Assembly (NCBI RefSeq): GCF_001514145.1
Contig: NZ_KQ948685.1
Coordinates: 1 to 64,000 of the forward strand
From: Streptomyces canus
Lineage (GTDB): Bacteria; Actinomycetota; Actinomycetes; Streptomycetales; Streptomycetaceae
Length of the DNA: 64,000 nucleotides
Direction of reading: 5' to 3'
In this document: piece after piece, positions 52,012-61,951 of the stretch
Numbering within the stretch: the stretch's first letter is position 1
How the letters are laid out: each line of letters begins with the position of its first letter
Program-made: the position numbers and the translations under genes
The notes under the pieces: model-generated
Databases searched by the model: none
Seen by the model: only the letters and a program-made list of their open reading frames with translations
Told to the model about the DNA's origin: nothing

Positions 52012-52356
52012 ATGGCCGTCGTCCCATGCCGTCGAAATGATGGCGGACTCTGCAAGGAACCAGATCTAGCAGACTCAGCTCCGGCTGCACTGGTAATGGA
52101 AGGAAATATCTCGCTGGTCTCCCAGCCTCTGATCAACCGACTATTTCCAGACGGGTTCGAGTTGGAGTCAGGCAACGGGGTATTCCTCGCTGAAATGTCT
52201 GATGAACAGTACACGGCGAACGTCTATGAAGCGATGTTCACCCCTGATCGGACACCGCTTCAGTACGCTTTGCTGGAGGCAATTGGGGATGATGATGGGG
52301 TCCTAGTGGCATGCGATTGCGGCCATCGCTACGTATACAGGATCCGCCATGTCTGA
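52012..52356 (+). CDS. hypothetical acidic protein, 114 aa
   Basis: ATG 52012 after a GAGGAAAGG Shine-Dalgarno. Acidic, with an ordered middle (NGVFLAEMSDEQYTANVYEA) and two Cys near the end (VLVACDCGHRYVYRIRHV). Lower GC than flanking genes. It overlaps the start of the membrane-protein gene by 8 bp and is probably translated with it. Family not recognised; a two-gene unit of a soluble acidic protein and a membrane protein is a common toxin/immunity or regulator design, but this is only a guess. Confidence 0.6.
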   Translation: MAVVPCRRNDGGLCKEPDLADSAPAALVMEGNISLVSQPLINRLFPDGFELESGNGVFLAEMSDEQYTANVYEAMFTPDRTPLQYALLEAIGDDDGVLVACDCGHRYVYRIRHV

Positions 52357-53032
52357 TCCCAGCACGCAAGGCCAGCCGCCTGATCGCATCGCTAGAGACC
52401 CTCTTACGTATGGTGAACAGATCACAGTCGCAAGCTACGAGGAGGGCGTTAAAGCGGCTCTAGCATCAACCGACTCAGCATGCGAGAAGATTCTCACAGC
52501 AGCGATCTCGCTCACCACCGTCTACGGTGCAGTTATCGCTCTGGTGGTACCGAAGGATCAAACAACAGACTGGAAAGCAGTGCCGCCTTTTGCCGGGTTC
52601 GCGCTGGCTGTTGTGCTTTGTATGTGGGCTCAAACTCAAGGAATCAAGTTTGCTCCAGACGACGGAACGGACACACTGAAGTCACACATCACGGGGATCA
52701 TTGACAAGAAGAGGAAGAAGGCGGTTGGGGCAGTTATCGTGCTCGCCATTTCGTTGATTGGCGCCGGTGTTGTAGTGAGCCTACTGTACGGCAAGGCCCC
52801 AAGCGAGGAAAAGGCACAAAAGGCCAGCATTACACTATCTCCGGAAGCGCACCGAGCCGTATCTCGAGAATGTGGGAGTATCGCGAATCCCGTGCAAGGC
52901 ACGATTGAAGAAGCTGATCTGCCGACAGGTTCGGTAACGATCTCAGTGAGTGCAAAAGAGTGCCCTAATGGGACTCACAAGTTCAGCATCCCTACTCCGT
53001 CTGTGATGCTAGTCCAGATTGCTACGCCCTGA
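52349..53032 (+). CDS. hypothetical membrane protein with three TM segments
   Basis: 227 aa. Membrane helices at about 48-66 (ILTAAISLTTVYGAVIALVV), 79-98 (VPPFAGFALAVVLCMWAQTQ) and 126-148 (AVGAVIVLAISLIGAGVVVS). The last ~75 residues form an external or periplasm-side-like domain with a Cys pair (VSRECGSI and AKECPNGTH). Lower GC than the genus norm. Overlaps the 114-aa gene by 8 bp. No family recognised. Confidence 0.6.
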   Translation: MSDPSTQGQPPDRIARDPLTYGEQITVASYEEGVKAALASTDSACEKILTAAISLTTVYGAVIALVVPKDQTTDWKAVPPFAGFALAVVLCMWAQTQGIKFAPDDGTDTLKSHITGIIDKKRKKAVGAVIVLAISLIGAGVVVSLLYGKAPSEEKAQKASITLSPEAHRAVSRECGSIANPVQGTIEEADLPTGSVTISVSAKECPNGTHKFSIPTPSVMLVQIATP

Positions 53033-53330
53033 CGTTGCCGCCCATTTATCTGGAACCGAGTTCGGGTGCGGATCCGCGCCCTGCCCAACGACCAGGGCGC
53101 GCCGAACAGTCTGATCGCGGCCTCCGGAAGCTCTAGTGGAGTCCGCGCGTGTTCCCGGAGGCTGCTCGGCGGCTGTGAACCTGCATCTCAGCAGGCAGAT
53201 CGCCCCGTGCTCACCCTTCACCCGATGGTTAGATATCTGCAGTATTCGCAGATTCTGGGAGCGATCGCCGTAATCTGCGGCGTCGTGCCAGATTTCGAAA
53301 CTCGCGTGCTGACGCTCGTGCGCCCCAGGA
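53033..53330. other. degenerate DNA, mostly non-coding
   Basis: About 300 bp without coding bias. It lies between the membrane gene and an IS5-type transposase tail and is probably IS-derived. Confidence 0.4.
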
Positions 53331-53423
53331 GTGCGCGGCATCGCCACCCGCTACGAGAAGACAGCCACGATCTACCGGGCCGGACTCCACGTCGCAAGCA
53401 TCTTCCTCTGGTCCGCTCGGTGA
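53331..53423 (+). pseudogene. C-terminal tail of an IS5-type transposase
   Basis: 31 codons: VRGIATRYEKTATIYRAGLH then VASIFLWSAR and TGA at 53421. This is the characteristic C-terminus of IS5-group transposases (RGIATRxxKT ... YxA ... AS). The upstream catalytic part is gone. Confidence 0.6.
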
Positions 53424-53500
53424 TCCAAACGAGAGCCCCTAACCCTCTCGCGCGACGATGTTCTAGGGCGGTACGGTCACATAGTGGACCGCCTGAGTTG

Positions 53501-56500
53501 TCACTCAGACGCATGCCTACTGCGTCGCGCGTTTACCTCATCCCAATACCCCTCAAAGGCGGCATGCCACATTTCTGGAGTCATTTCGCCACTTCCGAAG
53601 ATCCCCAGACTTGCATCTTGGAACCTATTCCAGGCGACAATGAAGGCTTGGGTTTCCGTCCAGGTGAACTCTTTGTGGGCGAAGGCCATTCCTTGGAAGT
53701 AATAGTTGAGTTCCCAGCTATGCAGGGTTTGTCCCCGGAACCTGTAGTGCGCGGGATCGCCCCAGAATATGCTGTCAAACGTGCTGAGATCGAGTAAATT
53801 CTCCGGGATTTGAGGATGCATTACGGCAACCTCGTTTGCGACCAGTCGCTCCGTCTCCTCGTCTCCTACGAGTGGGTGCATGGGGTCGGGGGCAGGTGCG
53901 TTTTCGTTAGCCGCGTAAAGCGCATCCTGAGAACCTGGATCACTCGCCTCGCTTCCATCTACCAATTTAGCGATCATCGCGGCCATGCCCGGGTCGGGAG
54001 CAGGTGGTTCCAGAGGATCAGCGATGGTGATGGCCTCCTCCTTTGGTGTGTCACTCTTGGATCCACTGGAACCGCTGTCCACGACGATCTCAAGGCCTTC
54101 GTCGTCTCGGAAGGTAATGTCTCGGGGAGGGCTAAGTGGGTTGCCGTCGTCGTCCAGTCCGGTCTGCGCGTCCGATGCTGCGGCCTCTGCGCAGAGGCAT
54201 TGGTCTGCGGGCTCGAAGTTTTGCAGCTTCCGGGCTTCTTGCTCTCCGGCGTCTTTTTCCACGTGCCCGGTTGAGTCCCAGGTGTTAATGGGATCCGCGC
54301 TGCCGTAGCCGTACCGGTTGAGTGCCTGCGGCCGTGCAACGTCGGCAATGACTGTGTCCGGCGCCGTGAACTGGCCGAGTTCCGGTTCGTAGAAGCGGGC
54401 GTTCATGTAAAGGAGCCTGCTTGCGGGGTCGCTGCGGTGGCCCTGCCATCGGTGCTGCTCGGGGCTCTGCAGGTTGTCCGGGCGTTCTGCTCCGAACGGC
54501 GCGTAATTGTGGCGCGCGGTGATGCGCTGTTGGGAATCGGTGACGGTGCGGGTGGAGTGCTGGTGGTCCTGTAGGAGGTAGGACACGTCGCCGCTCGCAT
54601 TGCGGGTGGCGACGATCTGGTCGCCTGCCCAGTAGTAGCGGGTTAGGCCGGTGGCTGTCTGCTCAAGAAATCGGCCGAGGAAGCGGGTGATGTCCTGTCC
54701 CTCTGTCTGTTTCGCGAGTTGTCCGCTGGCGTTGTAGGAGTAAGTGCTGGTGGTCGCGCTGGTGGTGATCTGACCGGGCATGCCGTTGGGGAGCCAGTCC
54801 ATCGTGAGTTGACGGCCTGAAGGGTCTTTTAGGGCCGTGAGTTGTCCGGCCTCGTCGTAGGTGCGTTGGTGTCCGGCGCTGGTTGAGGTCACGGCGTGTG
54901 CGTGATCGGCGTCTTCGTACTTGTAGGTCCCTGCGGAGAGTGTGTGGGTCACCCGTCCGAGTTCGTCGTAGGCGTAGGTCGACGGGGGCGTGCCTGGAGT
55001 CGTGCTGGTGGTGTGCCGGATGAGTCGTCCCAGTTCGTCGTATCCGTACGTCTGCGTATCGGGCTGCGGTTGAGCCGGAGTGGGGTTGTAGGTGACGGTC
55101 TGGGTGATGCGTCCGGTGGCGTCATGGTCGGTGTAGTCGGCCCTGTACAGAGGCGTAGTCGGGTTCTGTGGTGAAGTCAGAGCCTGGCTGGTGAGCCACT
55201 GGCGGTCGGGGTCGTACGTGAACGTCTCCTGGAGGCCGTTACCGTAGGTCTGCTCTGTCACGTGGCCGGCTGCGTCGCGTCGAATGTTGGTGAGGTAGGA
55301 ACCGACAGAGACGAGGCGGCCGGAGTTGTCGTAGCGGTAGCGGACGTGCTCGCCGTCGGGATTGTTCGGATCGGGGTAGTGCAGATCGCTGAGGCGTCCC
55401 GCGACGTCGTAGGCGTAGCGCATTGACTGGCATACATCGTCGACGCAGTGCTTGGTGTGGGTGGGGCGGCCTGCAGCGTCGTACCAGATGCGGTCGCTGC
55501 CGGTCCCTGAGCCGAGCGGCCCGGAGCTGTAGTTGGTCAGGACCAGTCGGCCGATGCTATCGCCCTGGGGCTGGCCGGTGCGGGGATCGCGGTCATAGAC
55601 CCAGCGGGAGATGTGGGCATCGTCCTTCGGCGAGACCTCCTTGAGCCCGGTGGGGCGTCCTGCCGCGTCGTAGCTCCATGTGTGGGTGCCGCGCGCGTCG
55701 GTCTCGGTGTCGAGGAGTCCGTCGGCGCGCCATTTCAGGGTGCGTAGTCCGCGGTCGGGGTCGGTGACGGTGGTAGGCCTGCCGAGTGCATCGCGGATGA
55801 GTGCTGTCTGGTCGCCGAGGGGGTTGGTGATGGTGGTCAGTTGGTCGAGGAGATCGTGATCGTATGAGGTGCTCAGGGAGGTCAGGGCGCAGGCGGGGCA
55901 TAGGCGCACCTGCTGGTCGACCTTGCTGACGCGGCCGAGTCCGTCGTAGTGGGTGGTGGTGAGATTGCCGTTTTCGTCGCGGTCTTCGACCTTCCCAACT
56001 TGGTAGGCACGGCGCTGTGTGTCCCCGGAGCCGGGATGGGTGAGAGTGGTCGGGCGATGGGCTGCGTCGTAGGAATAGCGAGTCCATCGTGGGTTCTGGC
56101 TCGCTGTTCGGGGCAGGGAGGTGGCGGCTGGCTGGCTGGAGGCGTCCGCGTACGTGATGTCTGTGACGATGGCGTCCTGCGGCGAAGCAGTGGTGCCTTC
56201 TGCACGAGTTCGGTATGGGCGGCCGAGGCCGTCGACCAGTGTCTCGCTCCACAACACCTGGTCGCCGCCGCTGGCACCAGTGGTTTCAGTGCGAACGCGC
56301 TGGCGTGCCGTATCCGGGCCGGTGAATGTTCCAAGATCCAGGTAGCTGGTGGTCGTGGTGGTCCGGTCGGGTCCCGTAACGGTAAGCGGGCGGCCGTGGG
56401 GGTCGTAGGTAGAGGTCACAGTCCGGCCGTTGGGGTCGGTGCTGGTGTGGGGCAGACCATGAGTCTCGTCCCAGCGCAGGGTGGTGCAGCCGACGGGGGT

Positions 56501-59500
56501 GCATTGGGCCTCGGGGAACAGACCGCGTCCGGGATCGTACTTGCTGCTGGTGGTGATGCCCGTCGGGTTCTGGCTGCTCGTGAGGTTGCCGAAGGCGTCG
56601 TATCGCAGGAAGGTCTCGGAGGCTGTGTCTGCCCCGATGTCGGAAAAGGCAGTGATGCGAGTCAGATCGCCGTGCGGGCCGGGTGCCTGCTCCCAGGTGC
56701 CGTCGTCGTAGCCGAACAGGGTGCGGGCAATGGCCACCCACGTGGTGGGCGAACTCTGCGATGGTGAGGTTGCCTTGAGGACGTCCCGTTTGTAGGGCCT
56801 GTTGACGATGTAGTCGGTTGTATTCGGGTGTACAGGGGTTTCGGTGCGCCGGCGTAGCGTGTCGGCCCGCTCCTCAACGGAGATCGTGTTGCCGTACTTG
56901 TCGTAGCTCAGGACGTCGTGCTTGTCCCGGCAGGCGGAAGCGAGTTCGCAGGTGCGGTACCGGATGATCTCTGGCAGGCAGGTGTAGGGGGGCTCGTCGC
57001 CTGGGGCGGCGAAGCTGACGGATGTCTTGTTGACCAGACCTTCGTCCTCGTCCTCCAAGGTGGTGTCAGAAACGCGCGCGCCGCAGGCTTCGTCCAGGTG
57101 TCGCCCTGCCGTGACGATGCTGTCGCCTTGGTCGGCCCGGATGCTGCCATAGCCGATGAGCTCGCTGTAGCGGTTCGACCAGAGGGCCCTTGCGTAACTG
57201 AACTGTGCGCGGGCACGGACGGGCGGATGATGTGCCGAGTCGACCGTGGTGACCTCGTCCACCGTGATCGGCATGAAAGCGGCGGGCAGGTAGGAGCGGG
57301 CCTCGGCTCGCGCGGCGTAGCGGATGCTCGTCACCGCGCCCATTCCGTTGTCGATTGTGCTCAGACGGTCGTCACCCGCCTGCCAGTGCAAGGTGCGGAG
57401 ATTGGTGGGTTCCGCACCGCCGAAGTGAGCTGGTTCGGAGACGCCGTCGTGGTCGCTGTCGAGCATGGTCCAGGCCCAGCTGTCTGGCTCAGGCGCGGGG
57501 GCATCAGGCTGGTCTACCCAGCGCCAGTTTTCCAGGTGGACGGGATCGCCGGTGTTGATCAGCGTGGAGACCGTGCCCTGTGTGGTGGTTCCGTCGGCGA
57601 TGCGGGACAGGTGATAGACGTCTGTGCGGCCGTCCTGGTTGACGTCCGCCAGGCGCAGGTTCTTCCGGTCTTCCAGACCATGCTCGGCGGTGCAAGGGGA
57701 CGGAGCGCCAGCTCGCTCGAGTGCCGACCAGCCGTTAGGCATCCGGAGGAGGCTCTGCAGGCGGATGCAACCGTTGCTGACTACAGGTCGGGCCAGGTCC
57801 TGGATTCCGTCTCCGTTGATGTCCGCGGGCTGCAGCTCGCGGGCGAGCGCGGGCTCTGCGGCTGCGAAGGTCCGTTCGGTTTCCTCCTGCCAAGTGCCCG
57901 GAGCTTGTGACACCAGACTGCGCACGACGCGGAAGGCGTTGCTGGGCCCTCCGCCGGTCTCGGCGTGGACGAAGTCGTCGACGTGGTCATTGTTAAGGTC
58001 CATCTTGCGAAAGCGCTGCACGTCGGGGCGAGTCAGGCGGCCGCCGGCAACTACATCCGAGGTGAACCGGTCATCGGCCGAGGATGTCCAGGTTCCGTCA
58101 CCCTGCGACCGCAACGTCTCCATGCGTACGCCGCCTGGCACCGTACGGAAGTGCACTAGGTCGGCTGCGCCGTTGCCGTCGAGCGCCGCGGCGCGCCAGG
58201 TGTGCATTTCCGGAGCATCGTAGGGAGCAATGGTCCCGTTCTTGCGCCAGGGATAGGTGTGGTGGGCGTCCCAGCCCTGCTCAGTAGAGACCAAGGTGGT
58301 GAGGGCTAGGGTTGGTTCACAGCGGGTGCAGGGGCTGTCGCGGGCGACGAGTACGAGGTCGGTGCGGCCGTCGGCTCCGCCGGCCGAACTTGCGACGTCG
58401 GCTGCCAACCACCGGCTGGTGTCCGGGACGTCCACGGGCAGGTCGACCGGCTTATGGTCCGGTACGTAGCTGCCGTCCGCTTGCGCGGTCAGAGTGTAGA
58501 TCTCTACGCCTGGATTGCGGTGGTGTATCGCATACAGGTCCTGGCGGCCGTCGCCGTTGTAGTCAAACGGTTGCCAGCGATGCGGAGCCGGTGGTGCGAC
58601 CTGGGTGGCCTGGCCCCAGATGCTGTACTGGGGCTGCGCGTTCACCTGTGTGTGCGTGTGGCAGAGCAGATCAGCTTGCCCGTCCCCGTTCAGGTCTGCG
58701 GCCGACAGGCGCTCCCAGTCCCCGGCGCAGCTCCTGCTCTTCGGGTCGCGGGTGCCAAGGTCGTTTCGCTCGGCGAAGGTCCCGTCGCCGAGCGAGCGCA
58801 GATATCCGGGTGGGCCGCCGGTTATCAGGTCGTCGCGACCGTCGGCGTCCGCGTCCCCGAGTGCCACGTAGCGACTCGCCACAGTGATCTGTGGCCGGGG
58901 ATCCAGGGCGAATACCGCACCCTTCCTGGACAGTGCGGCGAGGATCGTGGACGTGTCGCCGGGGCTGCTGTAAAGGATGTAGTCAGCTCGCCCGTCAGCG
59001 TCGAGATCTCCTGGGGTGAACTGCCAGGGGACGACGACCGAGCGGCTCCAATCGGTGGGGGTGCTCTCCCAAGTGAGCGTTCCGTCAGGCGCGGTTATCC
59101 CTGTGAGCAGCAAGACCCTGCCAGCGTGGGGAAGGCCCTGGGCAACCCGTCCCACGAGCATGACATCGCCGCTCCCGCTGGCATCAACATCGCCGACGGC
59201 GGCCTGATCGGCGCGCGCCTCTCGCACATCGGGAGGCAGCGGGTTGTCGAAGACGCGCCACGTGCCTTCTGGAGTGGCGTACAGGATCCCGATGCGGTGA
59301 TGGTGCAGGCAGGTCACATCGCCCAGGCCGTCACCGTTCAGGTCACCAGCTGCGCACGTCACAGGCCGAAGCGGGGACCATGGGGCAGCAAAGTAGCTGT
59401 CGTCGATAGTGAACTGCCCGTCCCGTCGGGACACAGCGGCTATCACCTGGCCACGCACCGACATCATCACGATGTCGTCCGCACCGTCGCCGTTGACGTC

Positions 59501-60904
59501 CGTGACATATCCGCGGCGCGGGCAATCCCGCTTGTGAGCGCTGAGGGAGCTAACTGCGACTTCGCCCCAGCCGTTGCTGGTGCCCAGACGGGCCAAGAGG
59601 GAACCGCACGATTGTGACCCGCCCTCCCATGCCGCTACGTCAGTGAGGCGGTCTCCGTTGAAGTCGCCATAGACGGGGTCTGTGGTTACGTTGCTGCAGC
59701 CGTGTCCCAGTGGGTCGTTGCACTGTCCGGTGTTGCCGTACACAGTGGTTTCCACGCGGGGGAACTCGCGATTGCCTGGCGCAGCAGTTACCTGCAGCGG
59801 TGCGCTGGTGGCAGGCGGTGCGACCCACTTACCCGCTGGGCCCGTCATGGACGGCGTGGTGAAGGTGGCGGCCGGCATGGGCGGGGTGGGGCCGGCACTT
59901 ACCCTGCCGTCCGGTGCCACGCTGGCATCACCGGCAAAGCGCTGCAGTGAGGCAAGGACCGAATTCCCGGTTAGGGCGCTGCTCTTGTACTGCAGGGCGT
60001 ACGCCGCCACGAGCTGCCCGTCCATCCGCACAGCGATGGTCCGCAGGCGACTACGGATCTGCTGACTGCCCCTGCTGGTGGCACGTACGACGATGTCGGG
60101 GCGCGGTTCCCGGAGGAAGAGGACTTCCGCGCCAGACTTGCACGCTGGCTGCCCCGTCGTACCGCAGGCCACGGTCAGCGCGGCGTAGGTGATCCGCTCC
60201 ACCCGACAGATCCCCGTGCAGTCGTAGTGGTACGTCACGGTGTTGCCATGAGCATCGACGACTCGATCCAGCAGCCACTGGGCAGCGCGATCCGGTCCCT
60301 CGTTGATGGCCTCATACATCAGCCGTGTGCCGTTGCGCTGATGCCGCGTCCAGCGCCCGTCGGCGAACACGATGCGCTCATAGGTCTGTTGATGCGTCTC
60401 GTGCGTTCCACCCGTTGCGCACGTCGCTTCGCAGGCGACCAGTTCCATCCCGTCAAGGCGGAAAACGTCCGAGGCATTATGGCGGGCCAGACCGCCATGC
60501 GAGCCAGCGCGGCTAACTATGGAGCCTGCGGCCAGCCGCCATCCCATCCCCACGTCTCCGTTGCTGGAGCCGGAGTCGTAGTCCAACGCAATGGGAGGCT
60601 CCAGACCATGGAAGCGTGGTACCTCGATGGGGAAAGACTGAGTGAAGGATCCGGTAGCGGAGGGCTGAATGTCCAAGCCGCCCGGCCCCTTCTGCTGGTC
60701 TGCGGCGGCCGCTCGCGTCTGCCTCGGCTCCTGCCCGCTTGTCAGTGCTCCGACACTCGTGATCACCATCAGGACCACGATGAGGACGCCCAGGACTCCT
60801 CGGCAATTCCGAGACCGGCGCCCTCTGAAGTAGACAGAGCAGACTGCCAGTAGGGCGATGAGAGCGACGAAAGTGCACGCATCTGCACCTGCTACCGACC
60901 CCAT
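53501..60904 (-). CDS. large SpvB/VCBS/RHS-repeat protein with unknown C-terminal domain
   Basis: 2467 aa from ATG 60904 (AGGGGGGCGG just upstream; longer start at 60964 lacks a site). Two hydrophobic segments near the N-terminus (VALIALLAVCSVYF and VLIVVLMVITSVGALTSG) act as anchor or signal. SpvB-like part: FTQSFPIEVPRFHGLEPPIA, DYDSGSSNGDVGMGWRL. About eight FG-GAP/VCBS units (GDFNGDRLTDVAAW, DVNGDGADDIVMM, DLNGDGQADLLCH) run to ~1050, a TcdB middle part and RHS/YD repeats follow, then the RHS core near 2090-2180 (FYEPELGQFTAPDTVIADVA, then RYGYGSADPINTWDSTGHVE). The last ~290 residues are an unrecognised domain ending YWDEVNARRSRHASE. Probable secreted or surface polymorphic toxin; activity unknown. 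Confidence 0.85.
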   Translation of the reverse strand: MGSVAGADACTFVALIALLAVCSVYFRGRRSRNCRGVLGVLIVVLMVITSVGALTSGQEPRQTRAAAADQQKGPGGLDIQPSATGSFTQSFPIEVPRFHGLEPPIALDYDSGSSNGDVGMGWRLAAGSIVSRAGSHGGLARHNASDVFRLDGMELVACEATCATGGTHETHQQTYERIVFADGRWTRHQRNGTRLMYEAINEGPDRAAQWLLDRVVDAHGNTVTYHYDCTGICRVERITYAALTVACGTTGQPACKSGAEVLFLREPRPDIVVRATSRGSQQIRSRLRTIAVRMDGQLVAAYALQYKSSALTGNSVLASLQRFAGDASVAPDGRVSAGPTPPMPAATFTTPSMTGPAGKWVAPPATSAPLQVTAAPGNREFPRVETTVYGNTGQCNDPLGHGCSNVTTDPVYGDFNGDRLTDVAAWEGGSQSCGSLLARLGTSNGWGEVAVSSLSAHKRDCPRRGYVTDVNGDGADDIVMMSVRGQVIAAVSRRDGQFTIDDSYFAAPWSPLRPVTCAAGDLNGDGLGDVTCLHHHRIGILYATPEGTWRVFDNPLPPDVREARADQAAVGDVDASGSGDVMLVGRVAQGLPHAGRVLLLTGITAPDGTLTWESTPTDWSRSVVVPWQFTPGDLDADGRADYILYSSPGDTSTILAALSRKGAVFALDPRPQITVASRYVALGDADADGRDDLITGGPPGYLRSLGDGTFAERNDLGTRDPKSRSCAGDWERLSAADLNGDGQADLLCHTHTQVNAQPQYSIWGQATQVAPPAPHRWQPFDYNGDGRQDLYAIHHRNPGVEIYTLTAQADGSYVPDHKPVDLPVDVPDTSRWLAADVASSAGGADGRTDLVLVARDSPCTRCEPTLALTTLVSTEQGWDAHHTYPWRKNGTIAPYDAPEMHTWRAAALDGNGAADLVHFRTVPGGVRMETLRSQGDGTWTSSADDRFTSDVVAGGRLTRPDVQRFRKMDLNNDHVDDFVHAETGGGPSNAFRVVRSLVSQAPGTWQEETERTFAAAEPALARELQPADINGDGIQDLARPVVSNGCIRLQSLLRMPNGWSALERAGAPSPCTAEHGLEDRKNLRLADVNQDGRTDVYHLSRIADGTTTQGTVSTLINTGDPVHLENWRWVDQPDAPAPEPDSWAWTMLDSDHDGVSEPAHFGGAEPTNLRTLHWQAGDDRLSTIDNGMGAVTSIRYAARAEARSYLPAAFMPITVDEVTTVDSAHHPPVRARAQFSYARALWSNRYSELIGYGSIRADQGDSIVTAGRHLDEACGARVSDTTLEDEDEGLVNKTSVSFAAPGDEPPYTCLPEIIRYRTCELASACRDKHDVLSYDKYGNTISVEERADTLRRRTETPVHPNTTDYIVNRPYKRDVLKATSPSQSSPTTWVAIARTLFGYDDGTWEQAPGPHGDLTRITAFSDIGADTASETFLRYDAFGNLTSSQNPTGITTSSKYDPGRGLFPEAQCTPVGCTTLRWDETHGLPHTSTDPNGRTVTSTYDPHGRPLTVTGPDRTTTTTSYLDLGTFTGPDTARQRVRTETTGASGGDQVLWSETLVDGLGRPYRTRAEGTTASPQDAIVTDITYADASSQPAATSLPRTASQNPRWTRYSYDAAHRPTTLTHPGSGDTQRRAYQVGKVEDRDENGNLTTTHYDGLGRVSKVDQQVRLCPACALTSLSTSYDHDLLDQLTTITNPLGDQTALIRDALGRPTTVTDPDRGLRTLKWRADGLLDTETDARGTHTWSYDAAGRPTGLKEVSPKDDAHISRWVYDRDPRTGQPQGDSIGRLVLTNYSSGPLGSGTGSDRIWYDAAGRPTHTKHCVDDVCQSMRYAYDVAGRLSDLHYPDPNNPDGEHVRYRYDNSGRLVSVGSYLTNIRRDAAGHVTEQTYGNGLQETFTYDPDRQWLTSQALTSPQNPTTPLYRADYTDHDATGRITQTVTYNPTPAQPQPDTQTYGYDELGRLIRHTTSTTPGTPPSTYAYDELGRVTHTLSAGTYKYEDADHAHAVTSTSAGHQRTYDEAGQLTALKDPSGRQLTMDWLPNGMPGQITTSATTSTYSYNASGQLAKQTEGQDITRFLGRFLEQTATGLTRYYWAGDQIVATRNASGDVSYLLQDHQHSTRTVTDSQQRITARHNYAPFGAERPDNLQSPEQHRWQGHRSDPASRLLYMNARFYEPELGQFTAPDTVIADVARPQALNRYGYGSADPINTWDSTGHVEKDAGEQEARKLQNFEPADQCLCAEAAASDAQTGLDDDGNPLSPPRDITFRDDEGLEIVVDSGSSGSKSDTPKEEAITIADPLEPPAPDPGMAAMIAKLVDGSEASDPGSQDALYAANENAPAPDPMHPLVGDEETERLVANEVAVMHPQIPENLLDLSTFDSIFWGDPAHYRFRGQTLHSWELNYYFQGMAFAHKEFTWTETQAFIVAWNRFQDASLGIFGSGEMTPEMWHAAFEGYWDEVNARRSRHASE

Positions 60905-61074
60905 GACCGCCCCCCTACATTGCCGCAGGCAACGCATGCTGCTGCCAGAGTCGGAGCAACCCACCCTGACCGCCAGCCCATATCCAGCCTGTCCACAGAA
61001 TTGAGCCAGCCGCCGACATCACTCGTCCATCGGCCCGCTCCGCACCTCATAGCCAACGGTCGAGCACTCGTGGA

Positions 61075-61806
61075 GCCCTCAGAAAAGGAAGCCACCGAGC
61101 TCAAGGCTCGAGGCGCGCGACTTCGCGCGCTGGATGCAGATCGCGGACAAGCCCGTACGCAAGAAGAAGAAACGGCGGTTCCACCAGGGATACCGACCCC
61201 GGTCACCGGGAAGCCGACCCCCGGTACGGCGTATGCGTTGAACACGCTGGTGCACTGCGAGACGGTGCTGCGCACGTTCTACAGCTTTCACCGCGACGAG
61301 GGCACGGGCCGGTCATCAATCCATTTCCTCTCGCGCGTTCACCCAGGTCAAGCCGGGCCAACGCCCATCACAACCCTGCCGAGCCTTCCGAAACGAGGGG
61401 CAGGGACGCTACCGGCCGACCATCCCGAAACGGCTGCCACGCCGGATCCCCGACGAGATGTTCAATGCGCTGTTCGCCGCTCTGAAGTACAACCGCGACC
61501 AGGCCATGCTGGCCTTCTGGGTCTCCAACGCGGCCCGCGCCGAGGAACTGCCGGCACACGGCCGCCCACCGGCTCGCCCAAGACCCGAAGATGCCGCTCA
61601 CCGACGTGCAGTGGGTCCTCGCCCACGCGCATCTGTCGACGACTCAGCTCTACCTGCCGGCCAGCAGGGACGAGGTGATCGAGCATGTCCGGGCCCATCA
61701 CCTCTGGCAGGACCGGGAGCGCGAGCCACGCCCTCCGGCGCCGGCCCCCGGCTACAAACCCGAGTCGCTCAAGAATCTCTTCGGGGGGTGCGTGGTGACG
61801 ATGTAG
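61075..61806 (+). pseudogene. tyrosine recombinase with frameshifts and an internal deletion
   Basis: Frames combine as DFARWMQIADKPVRKKKRRF, a shift, TPGTAYALNTLVHCETVLRT and FYSFHRDEGTG (core-binding part), a second shift, RRIPDEMFNALFAALKYNRD and QAMLAFWVSNAARAEEL (Arg box). The region from there to HxxR is deleted; it resumes with TAAHRLAQDPKMPLTDVQWV, LAHAHLSTTQLYLPASRDEV (catalytic Tyr) and ends GYKPESLKNLFGGCVVTM. Non-functional. It lies between the RHS gene and the CHAT gene. Confidence 0.7.
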
Positions 61807-61951
61807 GAGGCCACGTGCGGGACGGCGCCGGTGCGGGGACACATCATTCCACCGGCAGCCACACACGGTTACCGCGATCTGGCATGCATGAGGAACTGAC
61901 GACTTGAATAGGGGAACCCACCAGTACCGATACCGTAGGGGAACCGCGCCG

